Shown: positions 1 to 6,121, counted from the stretch's first letter. The stretch: 6,805 nucleotides of DNA from Calditrichota bacterium (GCA_013152765.1 JAADFT010000106.1:2572-9376), one strand, 5' to 3'. Translations and numbers: made by a program. Notes: a model not told the origin generated them from the sequence alone.

Positions 1-291
1 GATGGCGGTTCCCAGCTCGTTCTGAACCGTGAGCGCCGGAAGATGTTCGAACTCCAGCAGGAGCTGGGGAACGGCCAGCTCCGCAGCTCGCTCGAGCAGA
101 TTCTCTACAATCTGGGTGTACTGCTGTTTTACCTGCTCCGCTGTTTCGGCCGAAATGGTGATCGGGGGCAATGTGTAATTGACTTCCGGGACAACTTCGC
201 CTCCGCCAATTCGTACCCCGTGCCCCGCCTTCACGACACGCGGGGCATGCCCCATGCGCATGGCCTGCCAGTCGCTGTAAGCCAGTGTCAT
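1..291 (-). CDS. MtaB-family methanol:corrinoid methyltransferase-like protein, N-terminal 97 codons (runs off the left edge)
   Basis: The frame starts at an ATG (291-289) preceded by a GAGG/AGGG-type ribosome binding site at about 292-300, and stays open to the window edge. The visible residues include VVKAGHGVRIGGGEVVPEVNY (about 19-39), then a helical stretch ending in LLLEFEHLPALTVQNELGTAI (about 77-97). From memory of archaeal MtaB proteins, this matches their N-terminus in order: VKAG-x-G-x-x-IG-x-G, then PE(I/V)NY, a helix, and an LE-x-EH segment followed by a short motif before GxA. MtaB moves the methyl group of methanol to the cobalt of corrinoid protein MtaC and works in the cytoplasm. 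The zinc ligands lie further along and are not in the window, so activity and substrate cannot be judged. Bacterial members often sit in genomes with no known methanogenesis and may use other methyl donors. The family call is fairly firm; the substrate is open. Confidence 0.75.
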   Translation of the reverse strand, partial: MTLAYSDWQAMRMGHAPRVVKAGHGVRIGGGEVVPEVNYTLPPITISAETAEQVKQQYTQIVENLLERAAELAVPQLLLEFEHLPALTVQNELGTAI

Positions 292-330
292 CCCTACCTC
301 CGCTGGTGTTGGTTCTGCGTTGCCGTTTGG

Positions 331-367
331 AAAAAGCCGCCAGGGCCCTGCCAGAAGCCCGGGCAGC
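331..367 (-). terminator. Terminator-like hairpin in the leader of the mtaB-like gene (possible attenuator)
   Basis: Read on the minus strand, GCTGCC-C-GGGC (367-357) pairs with GCCC-T-GGCGGC (346-336). That is ten pairs, one of them G-U, around one C/T mismatch, with a 10-nt loop (356-347). Five T residues follow at 335-331. It lies only about 40 bases before the start codon at 291, so if it terminates it would act on transcripts heading into the mtaB-like gene. Upstream transcription already has a stronger terminator at 753-784. It could also simply clear residual read-through. An alternative pairing of CTGCC with GGCAG inside the same element would compete with the hairpin. Confidence 0.5.
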
Positions 368-396
368 ACTTTCGGTCAACGTCTCACCTCAAGCTG

Positions 397-425
397 AATT
401 TACCCCCTTCCGGGCGGAAAAACAA
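397..425 (-). promoter_or_regulatory. Possible sigma70-type promoter for the mtaB-like gene
   Basis: On the minus strand a TTGTTT hexamer (425-420) is followed after exactly 17 bases by TAAATT (402-397). These match four of six (TTGACA) and five of six (TATAAT) consensus positions. The start of transcription would fall near 390, giving a leader of about 100 nt that contains the terminator-like hairpin at 331-367. The spacer is GC-rich and contains a small CCGCCCGG-type repeat. This is a match by eye only. Confidence 0.35.
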
Positions 426-558
426 GGAGTCGCATCGTGGGATCCCCCTTTTCTCGCGCAGACGCGTGAAATTTCCCTCCGGAAACTGGCTTCTTCGGCT
501 TAGAAGTGAGCGTCGTGGAACCTCCTACCCGGGACCCAAAACTTCGGGTTCCGAGAAT

Positions 559-594
559 GTGCACCACCTGAAGGGGGTGTTCAAGCTGGTGCAC
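559..594 (-). other. Long hairpin in the intergenic region, best formed in minus-strand RNA
   Basis: In the minus-strand transcript, GTGCACCA (594-587) pairs perfectly with TGGTGCAC (566-559). After a single bulged G, CTTGAA (585-580) pairs with TTCAGG (572-567), including one U-G pair, leaving a 7-nt loop (CACCCCC). On the plus strand that U-G pair becomes a C-A mismatch, so the structure favours minus-strand RNA. No T-run follows, so it is not an intrinsic terminator. It could be part of a structured leader, a small RNA or a protein-binding site. I do not recognise the family. Confidence 0.45.
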
Positions 595-752
595 CGCGCA
601 GCGATTTCACAGTGCACTTCGAAACGTGTAGCGACCGCACCCTGCTTCCCAAAGTCGAAACACGGCAGATCCTCGCCATCCCGGACACCTGTGCTGAAAC
701 AAACGGCCGGTGCAGGCAGACGTGTGAACGCGAGCAACAGCGGAACACCAAC

Positions 753-784
753 AAAAAAGCCGACCTCGTGTGTCCGAAGTCGGC
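753..784 (-). terminator. Rho-independent terminator of the 199-residue TPR-like gene
   Basis: On the minus strand GCCGACTTCG (784-775) pairs with CGAGGTCGGC (768-759). This is a 10-bp stem with one G-U pair and a GACACA loop, followed by six T residues (758-753). It starts about 30 bases after the stop codon of the gene at 814-1413, the usual place for an intrinsic terminator. It separates that gene from the mtaB-like gene. Confidence 0.92.
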
Positions 785-813
785 CGTAGCCTTCATCGTT
801 GACGAACCGAACC

Positions 814-1413
814 TTACGAAACGCTCTCCAGCGAACGCAGTTTGACCAGCAAACGGGAAAGGATGTCCTCCTCCGGTAGGCGGGATTTTCCGGCCGGTCT
901 GGCGCGTGTGATCCGAACAACGTCCTGCTCCGGCAGCTCGGCCTGCAAAGCATGAGCCAGATGCGTTACCCAAGAGGCGAAATCGTCCAGCCCAGCCTCC
1001 TCGTACTCAGCCCGCAGGGAGACAAGATCAGCCAACGTGTCTTCCCATTGGCCCAGGCCGAACTTGGCCATGATTCGGCCCCACCGGCACGCACGGGCCC
1101 GATCCTGCAGTCCCGCTTTTTCGTAAGCGCGGCGGGCTTCCGAAAAGTGCGCCAGCGCCTCCTCGTACTGCTCGGCCTCGAGCTCCACGAGCCCCAGACG
1201 GTAGCGAACAACAGAACGTTTGCGGTCACCCAGCGGCAGGAGGTTCAAGGCCTCAATCAGGCGGGCGCGGGCGTTCTCTACATTCCCTTCGGTGAGGTAG
1301 AGATCCGCCTCGAGCACCAGATCCGTGATCCTGTCCATCGTAGCCTCTTCGATCTTGCGGTTGCTACGCCTGGCCAGCTCTGACTTTTCTTCCTGAATCA
1401 TCGGCTTGTCCAT
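814..1413 (-). CDS. Cytoplasmic TPR-like helical repeat protein of unknown function
   Basis: A 199-residue protein with no signal peptide or membrane segment. Residues 1-27 are charged and probably disordered. Three TPR-like helical pairs follow at about 28-61 (containing AxxxLxxGNxxxARxxLxxAL), 68-101 (YRLGLVELEAEQYEEALAHFSEA) and 108-142 (WGRIMAKFGLGQWEDTLADL). The tail from about 160 ends in a short predicted helix rich in Leu and Arg. The repeats carry the usual Gly/Ala and Tyr/Phe spacing of tetratricopeptide repeats, which bind other proteins. The ATG at 1413 is chosen because AGGA lies just before it; internal Met5 and Met26 are weaker alternatives. The gene lies between two intrinsic terminators, so it is probably a single-gene transcript, although I could not find a convincing promoter. 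No specific family is recognised. Confidence 0.8.
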   Translation of the reverse strand: MDKPMIQEEKSELARRSNRKIEEATMDRITDLVLEADLYLTEGNVENARARLIEALNLLPLGDRKRSVVRYRLGLVELEAEQYEEALAHFSEARRAYEKAGLQDRARACRWGRIMAKFGLGQWEDTLADLVSLRAEYEEAGLDDFASWVTHLAHALQAELPEQDVVRITRARPAGKSRLPEEDILSRLLVKLRSLESVS

Positions 1414-1491
1414 GGCATCCTACCCTCGCGTCGTCCCACCCCCTGCCGACCACAGTCTTGCAAACAATGTACCGAACGTCTAATCAAAAGA

Positions 1492-1507
1492 TCGACAACT
1501 CTGTCGA
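1492..1507. promoter_or_regulatory. Small palindrome upstream of the TPR-like gene (possible operator)
   Basis: TCGACA (1492-1497) and TGTCGA (1502-1507) form a perfect 6-bp inverted repeat with a 4-base spacer. It sits about 80 bases before the start codon at 1413 and after the terminator of the upstream operon, where the promoter of the 199-residue gene should be. Its size and position suit a binding site for a dimeric regulator, but 6+6 palindromes also occur by chance. Confidence 0.25.
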
Positions 1508-1525
1508 AATCTTGGCCACGAGAGA

Positions 1526-1555
1526 ACAAAACAACCCTGGGCTCATCCAGGGTTG
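1526..1555 (-). terminator. Rho-independent terminator ending the fba-gap-tpiA-secG-tRNA-TPR transcript
   Basis: On the minus strand CAACCCTGG (1555-1547) pairs perfectly with CCAGGGTTG (1540-1532) around an ATGAGC loop, followed by TTTTGT (1531-1526). It begins 19 bases after the stop codon of the exported TPR protein. It is the first convincing intrinsic terminator downstream of the promoter at 6246-6274. Confidence 0.92.
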
Positions 1556-1574
1556 CAGTTCATCCTGTTTGTGC

Positions 1575-2711
1575 TTAAAGCTCGCCGCGCAATTTCTTCA
1601 ACTGGTACTCAGCCAGAGCGCGCCAACGAGAGTTCTTGGCCGCCATCCGGTAGTACTTTTCCGCTTCCTGGGTCCGTCCCAGCGCCTGGGCTGCTCGACC
1701 GGCCTCGTAGGCTGCTGGAGCGTAGCGGCCGTGCCGCAGTTCCAGGCACTTCTTCGCGGCCTCCAGTGCCTTCTCGTGCTTGCCCATTGCGTTGTAAACC
1801 TCAGCAAGCCTGTAGTAGGCCTGGTAGTACTTCGGATTGAACGAAACCGCGTTTTCGAGCGCCTGGACCGCATCCGCGTACTTGCCCATCTGCTTTAGCG
1901 CGATCCCGAGGCTCGTGTAGGCCAGGTAGTAGTCTGGCTTGATCTGCGTGGCTTTGCGAAAGGCATCCGCTGCCTCAGCGTACTTTTTCTGCTGGAGCAA
2001 AATCCGGCCCATCTCGTAGTAGGCCTTGGCGTTGGCCGGATTTGCCGCAATCGCCTCTTTGTAAACCTTCAGGGCCTCGTCTTTCCGACCCAGGTCAGCC
2101 AGCGTTTTGCCAAGCGCGAAGATCGCTTTGTCGTAGGTCGGGTTGATTGCGATGGCCTTGCGGAAAGCCGCGATGGCATCTTCCCACTTGCGCAGCTTCT
2201 TGTAGGCGAGTCCCATGCCGTAGTACGCGCGGTAGTGGGTCGAATCGAGGGCAATGGCCTGTTTGTACTTCTCGAGGGCAGCTTCGTACTCACCCTTCTT
2301 CATGAGCGTGTTGCCCTCGTTGTACAGGCGCTTCACTTCCGCGGAACGTTTGCCGCTTGCTGCAGCCTCGATTTTCTTGAGTGCTTGTTTCGCTTGCTGA
2401 TTCTGGGGGTTAACGGCGAGGGCCTGTCGGAAGGCGTCTGCGGCTTCTTTCAGTCGGTTCAGCTTGGAGTAGGCGAGACCCAGTCCGTAGTAGGCCTCGT
2501 CATCCTTGGGATTCAGTTTCAGCGATTCCAGATACTTTTGAATCGCCTGGTCGTAGTTTCCTTTGTCGTAGGCAGCTCGCGCCTCCTCGTACAGTTTACG
2601 AGCTTTCTTCTGATCGCCCGTGCTCTGAGCGAGTGCCACGCTGCCGCTCAGCAGAACTCCAGCGAGAAGCAACGCCACCAAACTCTGCCCCGTCCATCGG
2701 AGGATCCTCAT
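1575..2711 (-). CDS. Exported tetratricopeptide (TPR) repeat protein, periplasmic or surface
   Basis: A 378-residue protein starting at the ATG at 2711-2709, preceded by GGAGGGAGG about 5 bases upstream. An upstream in-frame start at 2783 would bury the signal peptide behind 24 polar residues and lacks a good ribosome binding site. Residues 1-28 form a classical signal peptide: two Arg, a Leu/Val-rich core and a likely cut after ALA28. No lipobox Cys is present. Nine canonical 34-residue TPRs follow at about 37-70, 71-104, 126-159, 160-193, 194-227, 228-261, 262-295, 296-329 and 330-364. A non-TPR linker of about 20 residues separates repeats 2 and 3. Most repeats end in the usual NP pair. 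The protein should form a superhelical protein-binding scaffold outside the cytoplasm; the partner is unknown. It follows tRNA-Leu with no terminator or obvious promoter between, so it is probably the last gene of the glycolytic operon. Confidence 0.9.
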   Translation of the reverse strand: MRILRWTGQSLVALLLAGVLLSGSVALAQSTGDQKKARKLYEEARAAYDKGNYDQAIQKYLESLKLNPKDDEAYYGLGLAYSKLNRLKEAADAFRQALAVNPQNQQAKQALKKIEAAASGKRSAEVKRLYNEGNTLMKKGEYEAALEKYKQAIALDSTHYRAYYGMGLAYKKLRKWEDAIAAFRKAIAINPTYDKAIFALGKTLADLGRKDEALKVYKEAIAANPANAKAYYEMGRILLQQKKYAEAADAFRKATQIKPDYYLAYTSLGIALKQMGKYADAVQALENAVSFNPKYYQAYYRLAEVYNAMGKHEKALEAAKKCLELRHGRYAPAAYEAGRAAQALGRTQEAEKYYRMAAKNSRWRALAEYQLKKLRGEL

Positions 2712-2800
2712 TCGGCCTCCCTCCTTAGTTCGTCTGTCTTTCCGATTTTCAGCCTCGGTCTGCGCCCTCCTGCGCGTGGTCACCTGCTGACGACCTCACT

Positions 2801-2888
2801 TGGTGCGGAAGGCGGGATTCGAACCCGCACGCCCTTACGGGCACTGCCCCCTCAAGACAGCGTGTCTACCAGGTTCCACCACTTCCGC
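2801..2888 (-). tRNA. tRNA-Leu, anticodon GAG
   Basis: An 88-nt class II tRNA read on the minus strand. The acceptor arm GCGGAAG (2888-2882) pairs with CTTCCGC, followed by discriminator A and an encoded CCA ending at 2801. The anticodon stem is CTGTC/GGCAG, with one G-U pair, around the loop TTGAGGG, giving anticodon GAG (reads CUC and CUU). The long variable arm forms a GCCC/GGGC hairpin, as expected for leucine, and the T arm holds GCGGG-TTCGAAT-CCCGC. It lies 33 bases after the secG stop codon with no promoter visible, so it is probably cut out of the secG transcript. A secG-tRNA-Leu(GAG) pair is also present in Escherichia coli (secG-leuU). Confidence 0.97.
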
Positions 2889-2921
2889 ACAAAACGTTCT
2901 TCGAAACTACCGCAAAGCGGC

Positions 2922-3278
2922 CTATTTTGCAGAATCCGAACTTGCTCCCGGCTGAGCACCGAACTGCTGCACCGGCACCGCCGGCAAGTTAGCTGCCGGA
3001 CCCGCGATTTTCTTCCGTTGCTTGGCGACCAGGCTTTCGCGGCCGCCACCTCCGCGAACGATCATTGCAAGCAGCAGCGACATCACCAGAAACAGGGTGG
3101 CCAGGATCGTGGTCATCTTGCTGAGAAACGTTGCCGCTCCCCGGCCGCCGAACACGGTACCCATGTTCGAGCCGCCAAACACACCAGCCAGACCGCCACC
3201 CTTGCTGGACTGAAGCAGAATCACGGTCGTCAGGGCAAAACAAACCAGGATGTAGATTGCCAAAAGCAGTGCAAACAT
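2922..3278 (-). CDS. secG: SecG, small subunit of the SecYEG protein translocon
   Basis: A 118-residue inner-membrane protein. Transmembrane helix 1 spans about residues 2-22 and helix 2 about 56-74. The loop between them carries the family signature LQSSKGGGLAG (22-32) and FGGRGAATFLSKMT (43-56), which I recognise as SecG. The C-terminal tail (75-118) is Gly/Arg-rich, then Ala/Pro/Gln-rich, and longer than in minimal SecG proteins. SecG assists SecA-driven movement of proteins through SecYE. The ATG at 3278 lies 7 bases after the tpiA stop. Its GAGGA ribosome binding site overlaps that stop codon, which indicates translational coupling. Confidence 0.96.
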   Translation of the reverse strand: MFALLLAIYILVCFALTTVILLQSSKGGGLAGVFGGSNMGTVFGGRGAATFLSKMTTILATLFLVMSLLLAMIVRGGGGRESLVAKQRKKIAGPAANLPAVPVQQFGAQPGASSDSAK

Positions 3279-3285
3279 GAGTTCC

Positions 3286-4056
3286 TCACGATCTTTGCGA
3301 TGCTGCTCGAACGATCTCGTAGAAGGACTCGGCCTTCAGACTGGCCCCGCCTACCAGGGCGCCGTCCACGTCCGGCTGGCTCATGAGTTCGGCGGCGTTG
3401 TCCGGCTTCACGCTCCCACCGTACTGAATTCGCACGGCCTCGGCCGTGTCTTCGCCGAACATCTTCGCCAGGAGCTCACGTATGAAACGATGAACCTCCT
3501 GCGCCTGTTCCGGAGTGGCGTTTACGCCGGTCCCGATGGCCCAAACAGGCTCGTAAGCGATGATCATCTGCTTGGCCTGATCAGCCGTAATGTCTGCCAG
3601 ACCCTCTCGCACCTGAATCTCAACTACAGCCTGTGTGATGCCGGCCTGCCGCTGTTCAAGGCGCTCGCCCACGCACATGATCGGTGTCAGCCCGGCTGCA
3701 AATGCCTTTTTCAGCCGCTTGTTCACCGTGGCGTTCGTCTCGCCGAAGTACTGCCGGCGTTCTGAATGCCCCAAGATCACGTAACTGCAGCCGGCGGACA
3801 GCAACATTCCCGCCGAGATCTCGCCCGTGTACGCGCCGGCATCCTCCCAGTACATGTTTTGAGCGCCCAGGCCAATCTTGCTCCCGGCGATCACATCCCG
3901 CACCGGAACCAGATCCACAAACGGCGGGCAAACAACCACATCTACGTCGTCAACAGGGCCTTGAGCCAGTTTTTCTTTCAAAGAACGAACGAGATCGACC
4001 GCCTCATCGACGGTCTTGTTCATTTTCCAGTTTCCGGCTACGATCTTGCGTCTCAT
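3286..4056 (-). CDS. tpiA: Triosephosphate isomerase
   Basis: A 256-residue TIM-barrel enzyme converting dihydroxyacetone phosphate to glyceraldehyde-3-phosphate in the cytoplasm. The start is placed at the ATG at 4056, giving MRRKIVAGNWKMN, the usual N-terminus of the family, with an AGGAAAGGG ribosome binding site before it. A GTG at 4101 in the same frame would add 15 residues, but those codons are the hairpin described separately. Catalytic residues are Asn9 and Lys11 (NWKMN), His97 (LGHSERR) and Glu169 (AYEPVWAIGTG). Mobile loop 6 spans about 170-179, and the phosphate-binding segments are YGGSV (212-216) and the GALVGGASL stretch (232-240). All key residues are present and the length is normal. 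It follows gap after a 97-bp gap and is translationally coupled to secG. Confidence 0.98.
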   Translation of the reverse strand: MRRKIVAGNWKMNKTVDEAVDLVRSLKEKLAQGPVDDVDVVVCPPFVDLVPVRDVIAGSKIGLGAQNMYWEDAGAYTGEISAGMLLSAGCSYVILGHSERRQYFGETNATVNKRLKKAFAAGLTPIMCVGERLEQRQAGITQAVVEIQVREGLADITADQAKQMIIAYEPVWAIGTGVNATPEQAQEVHRFIRELLAKMFGEDTAEAVRIQYGGSVKPDNAAELMSQPDVDGALVGGASLKAESFYEIVRAASQRS

Positions 4057-4070
4057 CGTCCCTTTCCTGA

Positions 4071-4100
4071 TGTCCGCGGCACTCTCTCGTGCCGCGGACA
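4071..4100 (-). other. Perfect 12-bp hairpin just upstream of the tpiA ribosome binding site
   Basis: TGTCCGCGGCAC (minus strand 4100-4089) pairs perfectly with GTGCCGCGGACA (4082-4071) around a GAGAGA loop. The stem is very GC-rich and ends about 15 bases before the tpiA ATG (4056), directly ahead of AGGAAAGGG. No T-run follows, so it is not an intrinsic terminator. Its position in the gap-tpiA spacer suits an RNA-processing or mRNA-stabilising element that uncouples expression of the two genes, or a translational control element. A protein operator is possible but less likely inside an operon. Confidence 0.75.
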
Positions 4101-4153
4101 CCCAATCTGATCAACCCAGAAGCCTAAGTCCAGGTTCCCGGCTACCTTAGCGC

Positions 4154-5155
4154 TCAACCGATCTCGATCAGCTTCTGCGCCACGTCGACCACGCGGGTCG
4201 AGTAACCGAGCTCGTTGTCGTACCAGGAAACCACCTTCACCATGTTGTTGTCGAGAACCATCGTCATCTTCGAATCGAAGATCGACGAGTGGCGATTGCC
4301 GATGATGTCCGTGGACACGATCGGATCTTCACAGTACTCCAGGATGCCCTTTAGTGCGCCTTCGGCAGCCGCTTTCATGGCGTTGTTCACGTCGTCGGCC
4401 GTCACGTTCTTGTCCAGTTCGGCGACGAAATCCACAACGGCGCCATCCGGCACAGGCACACGCATGGCGATCGCGTTCAGCTTGCCGTTCAGCTCCGGGA
4501 TCACCTTGCCGACCGCCTTGGCCGCACCCGTCGTCGTCGGGATGATCGACATGGCAGCTGCCCTCGCTCTGCGCAGATCCTTGTGCGGCAGATCCAGAAT
4601 GCGCTGATCGTTGGTGTACGCGTGCACCGTGGTCATGAGGCCGCGGCGAACGCCAAAGTTGTCGTGCAGCACCTTCACCACAGGCGCAAAGCAGTTCGTG
4701 GTGCAGGAAGCGTTGGAGACAATCTTGTGCTCGGGGGTGAGAATGTTGTCGTTAACACCCAGCACAACCGTGGCGTCCACCTCGTCTTTGGCCGGCGCGG
4801 TGAGCAGTACCTTCGGGGCGCCAGCCTGGAGGTGCATTTCCAGCTGAGCTTTCTTGCGGAAAACGCCCGTGGACTCGATCACCAGGTCCACACCCAGCTC
4901 CTTCCACGGCAGCTTGGAAGGATCGCGCTCGGCCGAAATCTCGATGCGCTTGCCATTCACCACGATGGCGTCGCCATCCGGGTACACCTCGCCGTTGAAA
5001 CGACCGTGAACGCTGTCGTACTTCAGGAGGTGGGCCAGCGTTGCTGCGTCTGTGATGTCGTTGATGCGAACGATCTCAAAAGCGTCTCTCTCCAGAGCGA
5101 TCCGGAAAACGAGACGTCCGATGCGCCCAAAACCGTTGATTGCTACACGTGCCAT
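4154..5155 (-). CDS. gap: Glyceraldehyde-3-phosphate dehydrogenase, NAD-dependent type
   Basis: A 333-residue enzyme, normal for the family. It oxidises glyceraldehyde-3-phosphate to 1,3-bisphosphoglycerate with NAD and phosphate. The N-terminal Rossmann motif is INGFGRIGR (6-14), and Asp33 in RINDITD fits the residue that binds the adenine ribose of NAD. The active site SNASCTTNC (148-155) holds catalytic Cys151, partnered by His178 in TTVHAYTNDQ. The phosphate-binding part includes SIIPTTTGAAKAVGKVIPEL (203-222) and MRVPVPDGAVVDF. The LDLPHKD segment (187-193), with Leu-Pro rather than Ala-Ser, together with Asp33 points to NAD and a glycolytic role rather than an NADP form. The ATG at 5155 has AGGAGG five bases before it, 24 bases after the fba stop. 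No pgk lies next to it. Confidence 0.98.
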   Translation of the reverse strand: MARVAINGFGRIGRLVFRIALERDAFEIVRINDITDAATLAHLLKYDSVHGRFNGEVYPDGDAIVVNGKRIEISAERDPSKLPWKELGVDLVIESTGVFRKKAQLEMHLQAGAPKVLLTAPAKDEVDATVVLGVNDNILTPEHKIVSNASCTTNCFAPVVKVLHDNFGVRRGLMTTVHAYTNDQRILDLPHKDLRRARAAAMSIIPTTTGAAKAVGKVIPELNGKLNAIAMRVPVPDGAVVDFVAELDKNVTADDVNNAMKAAAEGALKGILEYCEDPIVSTDIIGNRHSSIFDSKMTMVLDNNMVKVVSWYDNELGYSTRVVDVAQKLIEIG

Positions 5156-5179
5156 CGCTACCTCCTGTCGCTGAGCTTG

Positions 5180-6115
5180 CTATTCGCTTTTCACCTTACC
5201 CGCGCAACCCAAAACGTGCAGCTTGCGACGGACCATTTCACGGATGGCATCACGAGCCGGACCCAGGTACTTGCGAGGGTCGAAGTTCTCGGGATGTTCG
5301 TGGAACTCACGCCGGATCGTTGCCGTCATGGCCAGGCGCAGGTCCGTGTCGATGTTCACCTTGCACACGCCACTCTTGGCGGCTTCCTTGATCATCTCTT
5401 CGGGCACACCCTTGGCACCGGGCAGGTTGCCACCGTACTTGTTGCACTCCTCCACGAACTCCTGCAAAACGCTGGAGGCGCCGTGCAGCACAAGCGGAAA
5501 GCCGGGCAACCGTTTTTCGATTTCGTGCAGCCTCTCGAAATCCAGTTTCGGCTCGCCTTTGAACTTGTACGCCCCGTGACTGGTGCCAATGGCGATGGCC
5601 AGCGAATCGCAGCCGGTGCGTTCTACAAACTCAGCGGCCTGATCCGGGTCCGTGAACACAGCGTCCCGTTCGGCCACGCTCACGTGCTCTTCGATGCCAG
5701 CCAGACGCCCCAGTTCCGCTTCCACGGGAATCCCGTGCGAGTGGGCGTACTCGACGCAGCGCTTGGTCAACGCCACGTTCTCTTCAAAAGGCAGGTGCGA
5801 CCCGTCGATCATCACGGAAGTGAAGCCGCCGTCCACGCAGGCCTTCACAAGCTCAAAGCTGTCCCCGTGATCCAGATGCAAGGCGATGGGCACATCTGTG
5901 ATCTCGAGAGCAGCTTCGACGAGCTTCATGATGAACTCGTGGCGTGCGTACTTGCGAGCACCCTTCGAGACCTGCAGAATCAGGGGAGCGCGCTCCTCGT
6001 GAGCAGCTTCGACGATGCCCTGGACAATCTCCATGTTGTTGATGTTGAACGCTCCGATGGCGTAGTGGCCCTCGTAAGCGTCTTTGAACATTTGGTGAGT
6101 CGTCACTAACGGCAT
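5180..6115 (-). CDS. fba: Class II (zinc-dependent) fructose-1,6-bisphosphate aldolase
   Basis: A 311-residue TIM-barrel enzyme that reversibly cleaves fructose-1,6-bisphosphate to dihydroxyacetone phosphate and glyceraldehyde-3-phosphate. Visible family motifs are YAIGAFNINN (18-27), LHLDHGDS (79-86), with probable catalytic Asp82 and zinc ligand His83, VEAELGRLAG (131-140), IGTSHGAYK (177-185), with zinc ligand His180, VLHGASSV (209-216), with zinc ligand His211, and VCKVNIDTDLR (250-260) for phosphate binding. The ~310-residue length and the motif spelling resemble the FbaA/GatY-like class II enzymes of Gram-positive type rather than the longer E. coli FbaA type. Tagatose-bisphosphate aldolase is a close relative, but the neighbouring gap and tpiA favour the glycolytic enzyme. 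The ATG at 6115 has GGGGAGG six bases before it. It is the first gene after the promoter at 6246-6274. Confidence 0.96.
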   Translation of the reverse strand: MPLVTTHQMFKDAYEGHYAIGAFNINNMEIVQGIVEAAHEERAPLILQVSKGARKYARHEFIMKLVEAALEITDVPIALHLDHGDSFELVKACVDGGFTSVMIDGSHLPFEENVALTKRCVEYAHSHGIPVEAELGRLAGIEEHVSVAERDAVFTDPDQAAEFVERTGCDSLAIAIGTSHGAYKFKGEPKLDFERLHEIEKRLPGFPLVLHGASSVLQEFVEECNKYGGNLPGAKGVPEEMIKEAAKSGVCKVNIDTDLRLAMTATIRREFHEHPENFDPRKYLGPARDAIREMVRRKLHVLGCAGKVKSE

Positions 6116-6121
6116 GGTGAA

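Larger units (their letters stand above)
292..813. other. Long intergenic region between the TPR-like gene and the mtaB-like gene
   Basis: About 520 bases hold no frame that I can support as a gene on either strand. Short frames here lack a believable ribosome binding site or are antisense shadows of neighbouring genes. The region does contain, read on the minus strand, the intrinsic terminator of the upstream gene (753-784), a long imperfect hairpin (559-594), a possible promoter (397-425) and a terminator-like hairpin with a T-run (331-367). I found no B12-box-like sequence and no recognisable known riboswitch. Confidence 0.6.

Noticed and set aside
292..560. Cobalamin or S-adenosylhomocysteine riboswitch before the mtaB-like gene
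   Set aside because: No B12-box-like sequence was found. A faint GACGCTCAC resemblance to the SAH motif at about 510 lacks the partner strand and the right order of stems.
400..594. A 64-codon minus-strand frame in the intergenic region
   Set aside because: It begins with a GTG inside the long hairpin, has no Shine-Dalgarno sequence, and its translation matches nothing I know.
43..789. A 248-codon open frame on the plus strand covering the left intergenic region
   Set aside because: The first third is antisense to the MtaB-like gene and the last part runs through a clear minus-strand terminator. The translation looks like random GC-rich sequence.
2712..2783. Upstream start at 2783 for the exported TPR protein
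   Set aside because: It would put 24 charged residues before a typical signal peptide, whereas the ATG at 2711 has a strong GGAGGGAGG site just before it.
2235..3386. A 383-codon open frame on the plus strand, opposite the TPR gene, tRNA-Leu and secG
   Set aside because: It runs across the tRNA and antisense to secG and the TPR repeats, with low-complexity Arg/Gln/His-rich translation and no family signature.
4057..4101. GTG at 4101 as the tpiA start
   Set aside because: The extra 15 codons coincide with the perfect hairpin, and MRRKIVAGNWKMN from 4056 is the standard N-terminus with its own ribosome binding site.
4583..6109. A 508-codon open frame on the plus strand, opposite fba and gap
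   Set aside because: It lies antisense to two enzymes with intact catalytic motifs, has no recognisable domain and no good ribosome binding site. Long antisense frames are expected opposite highly biased codons in GC-rich DNA.
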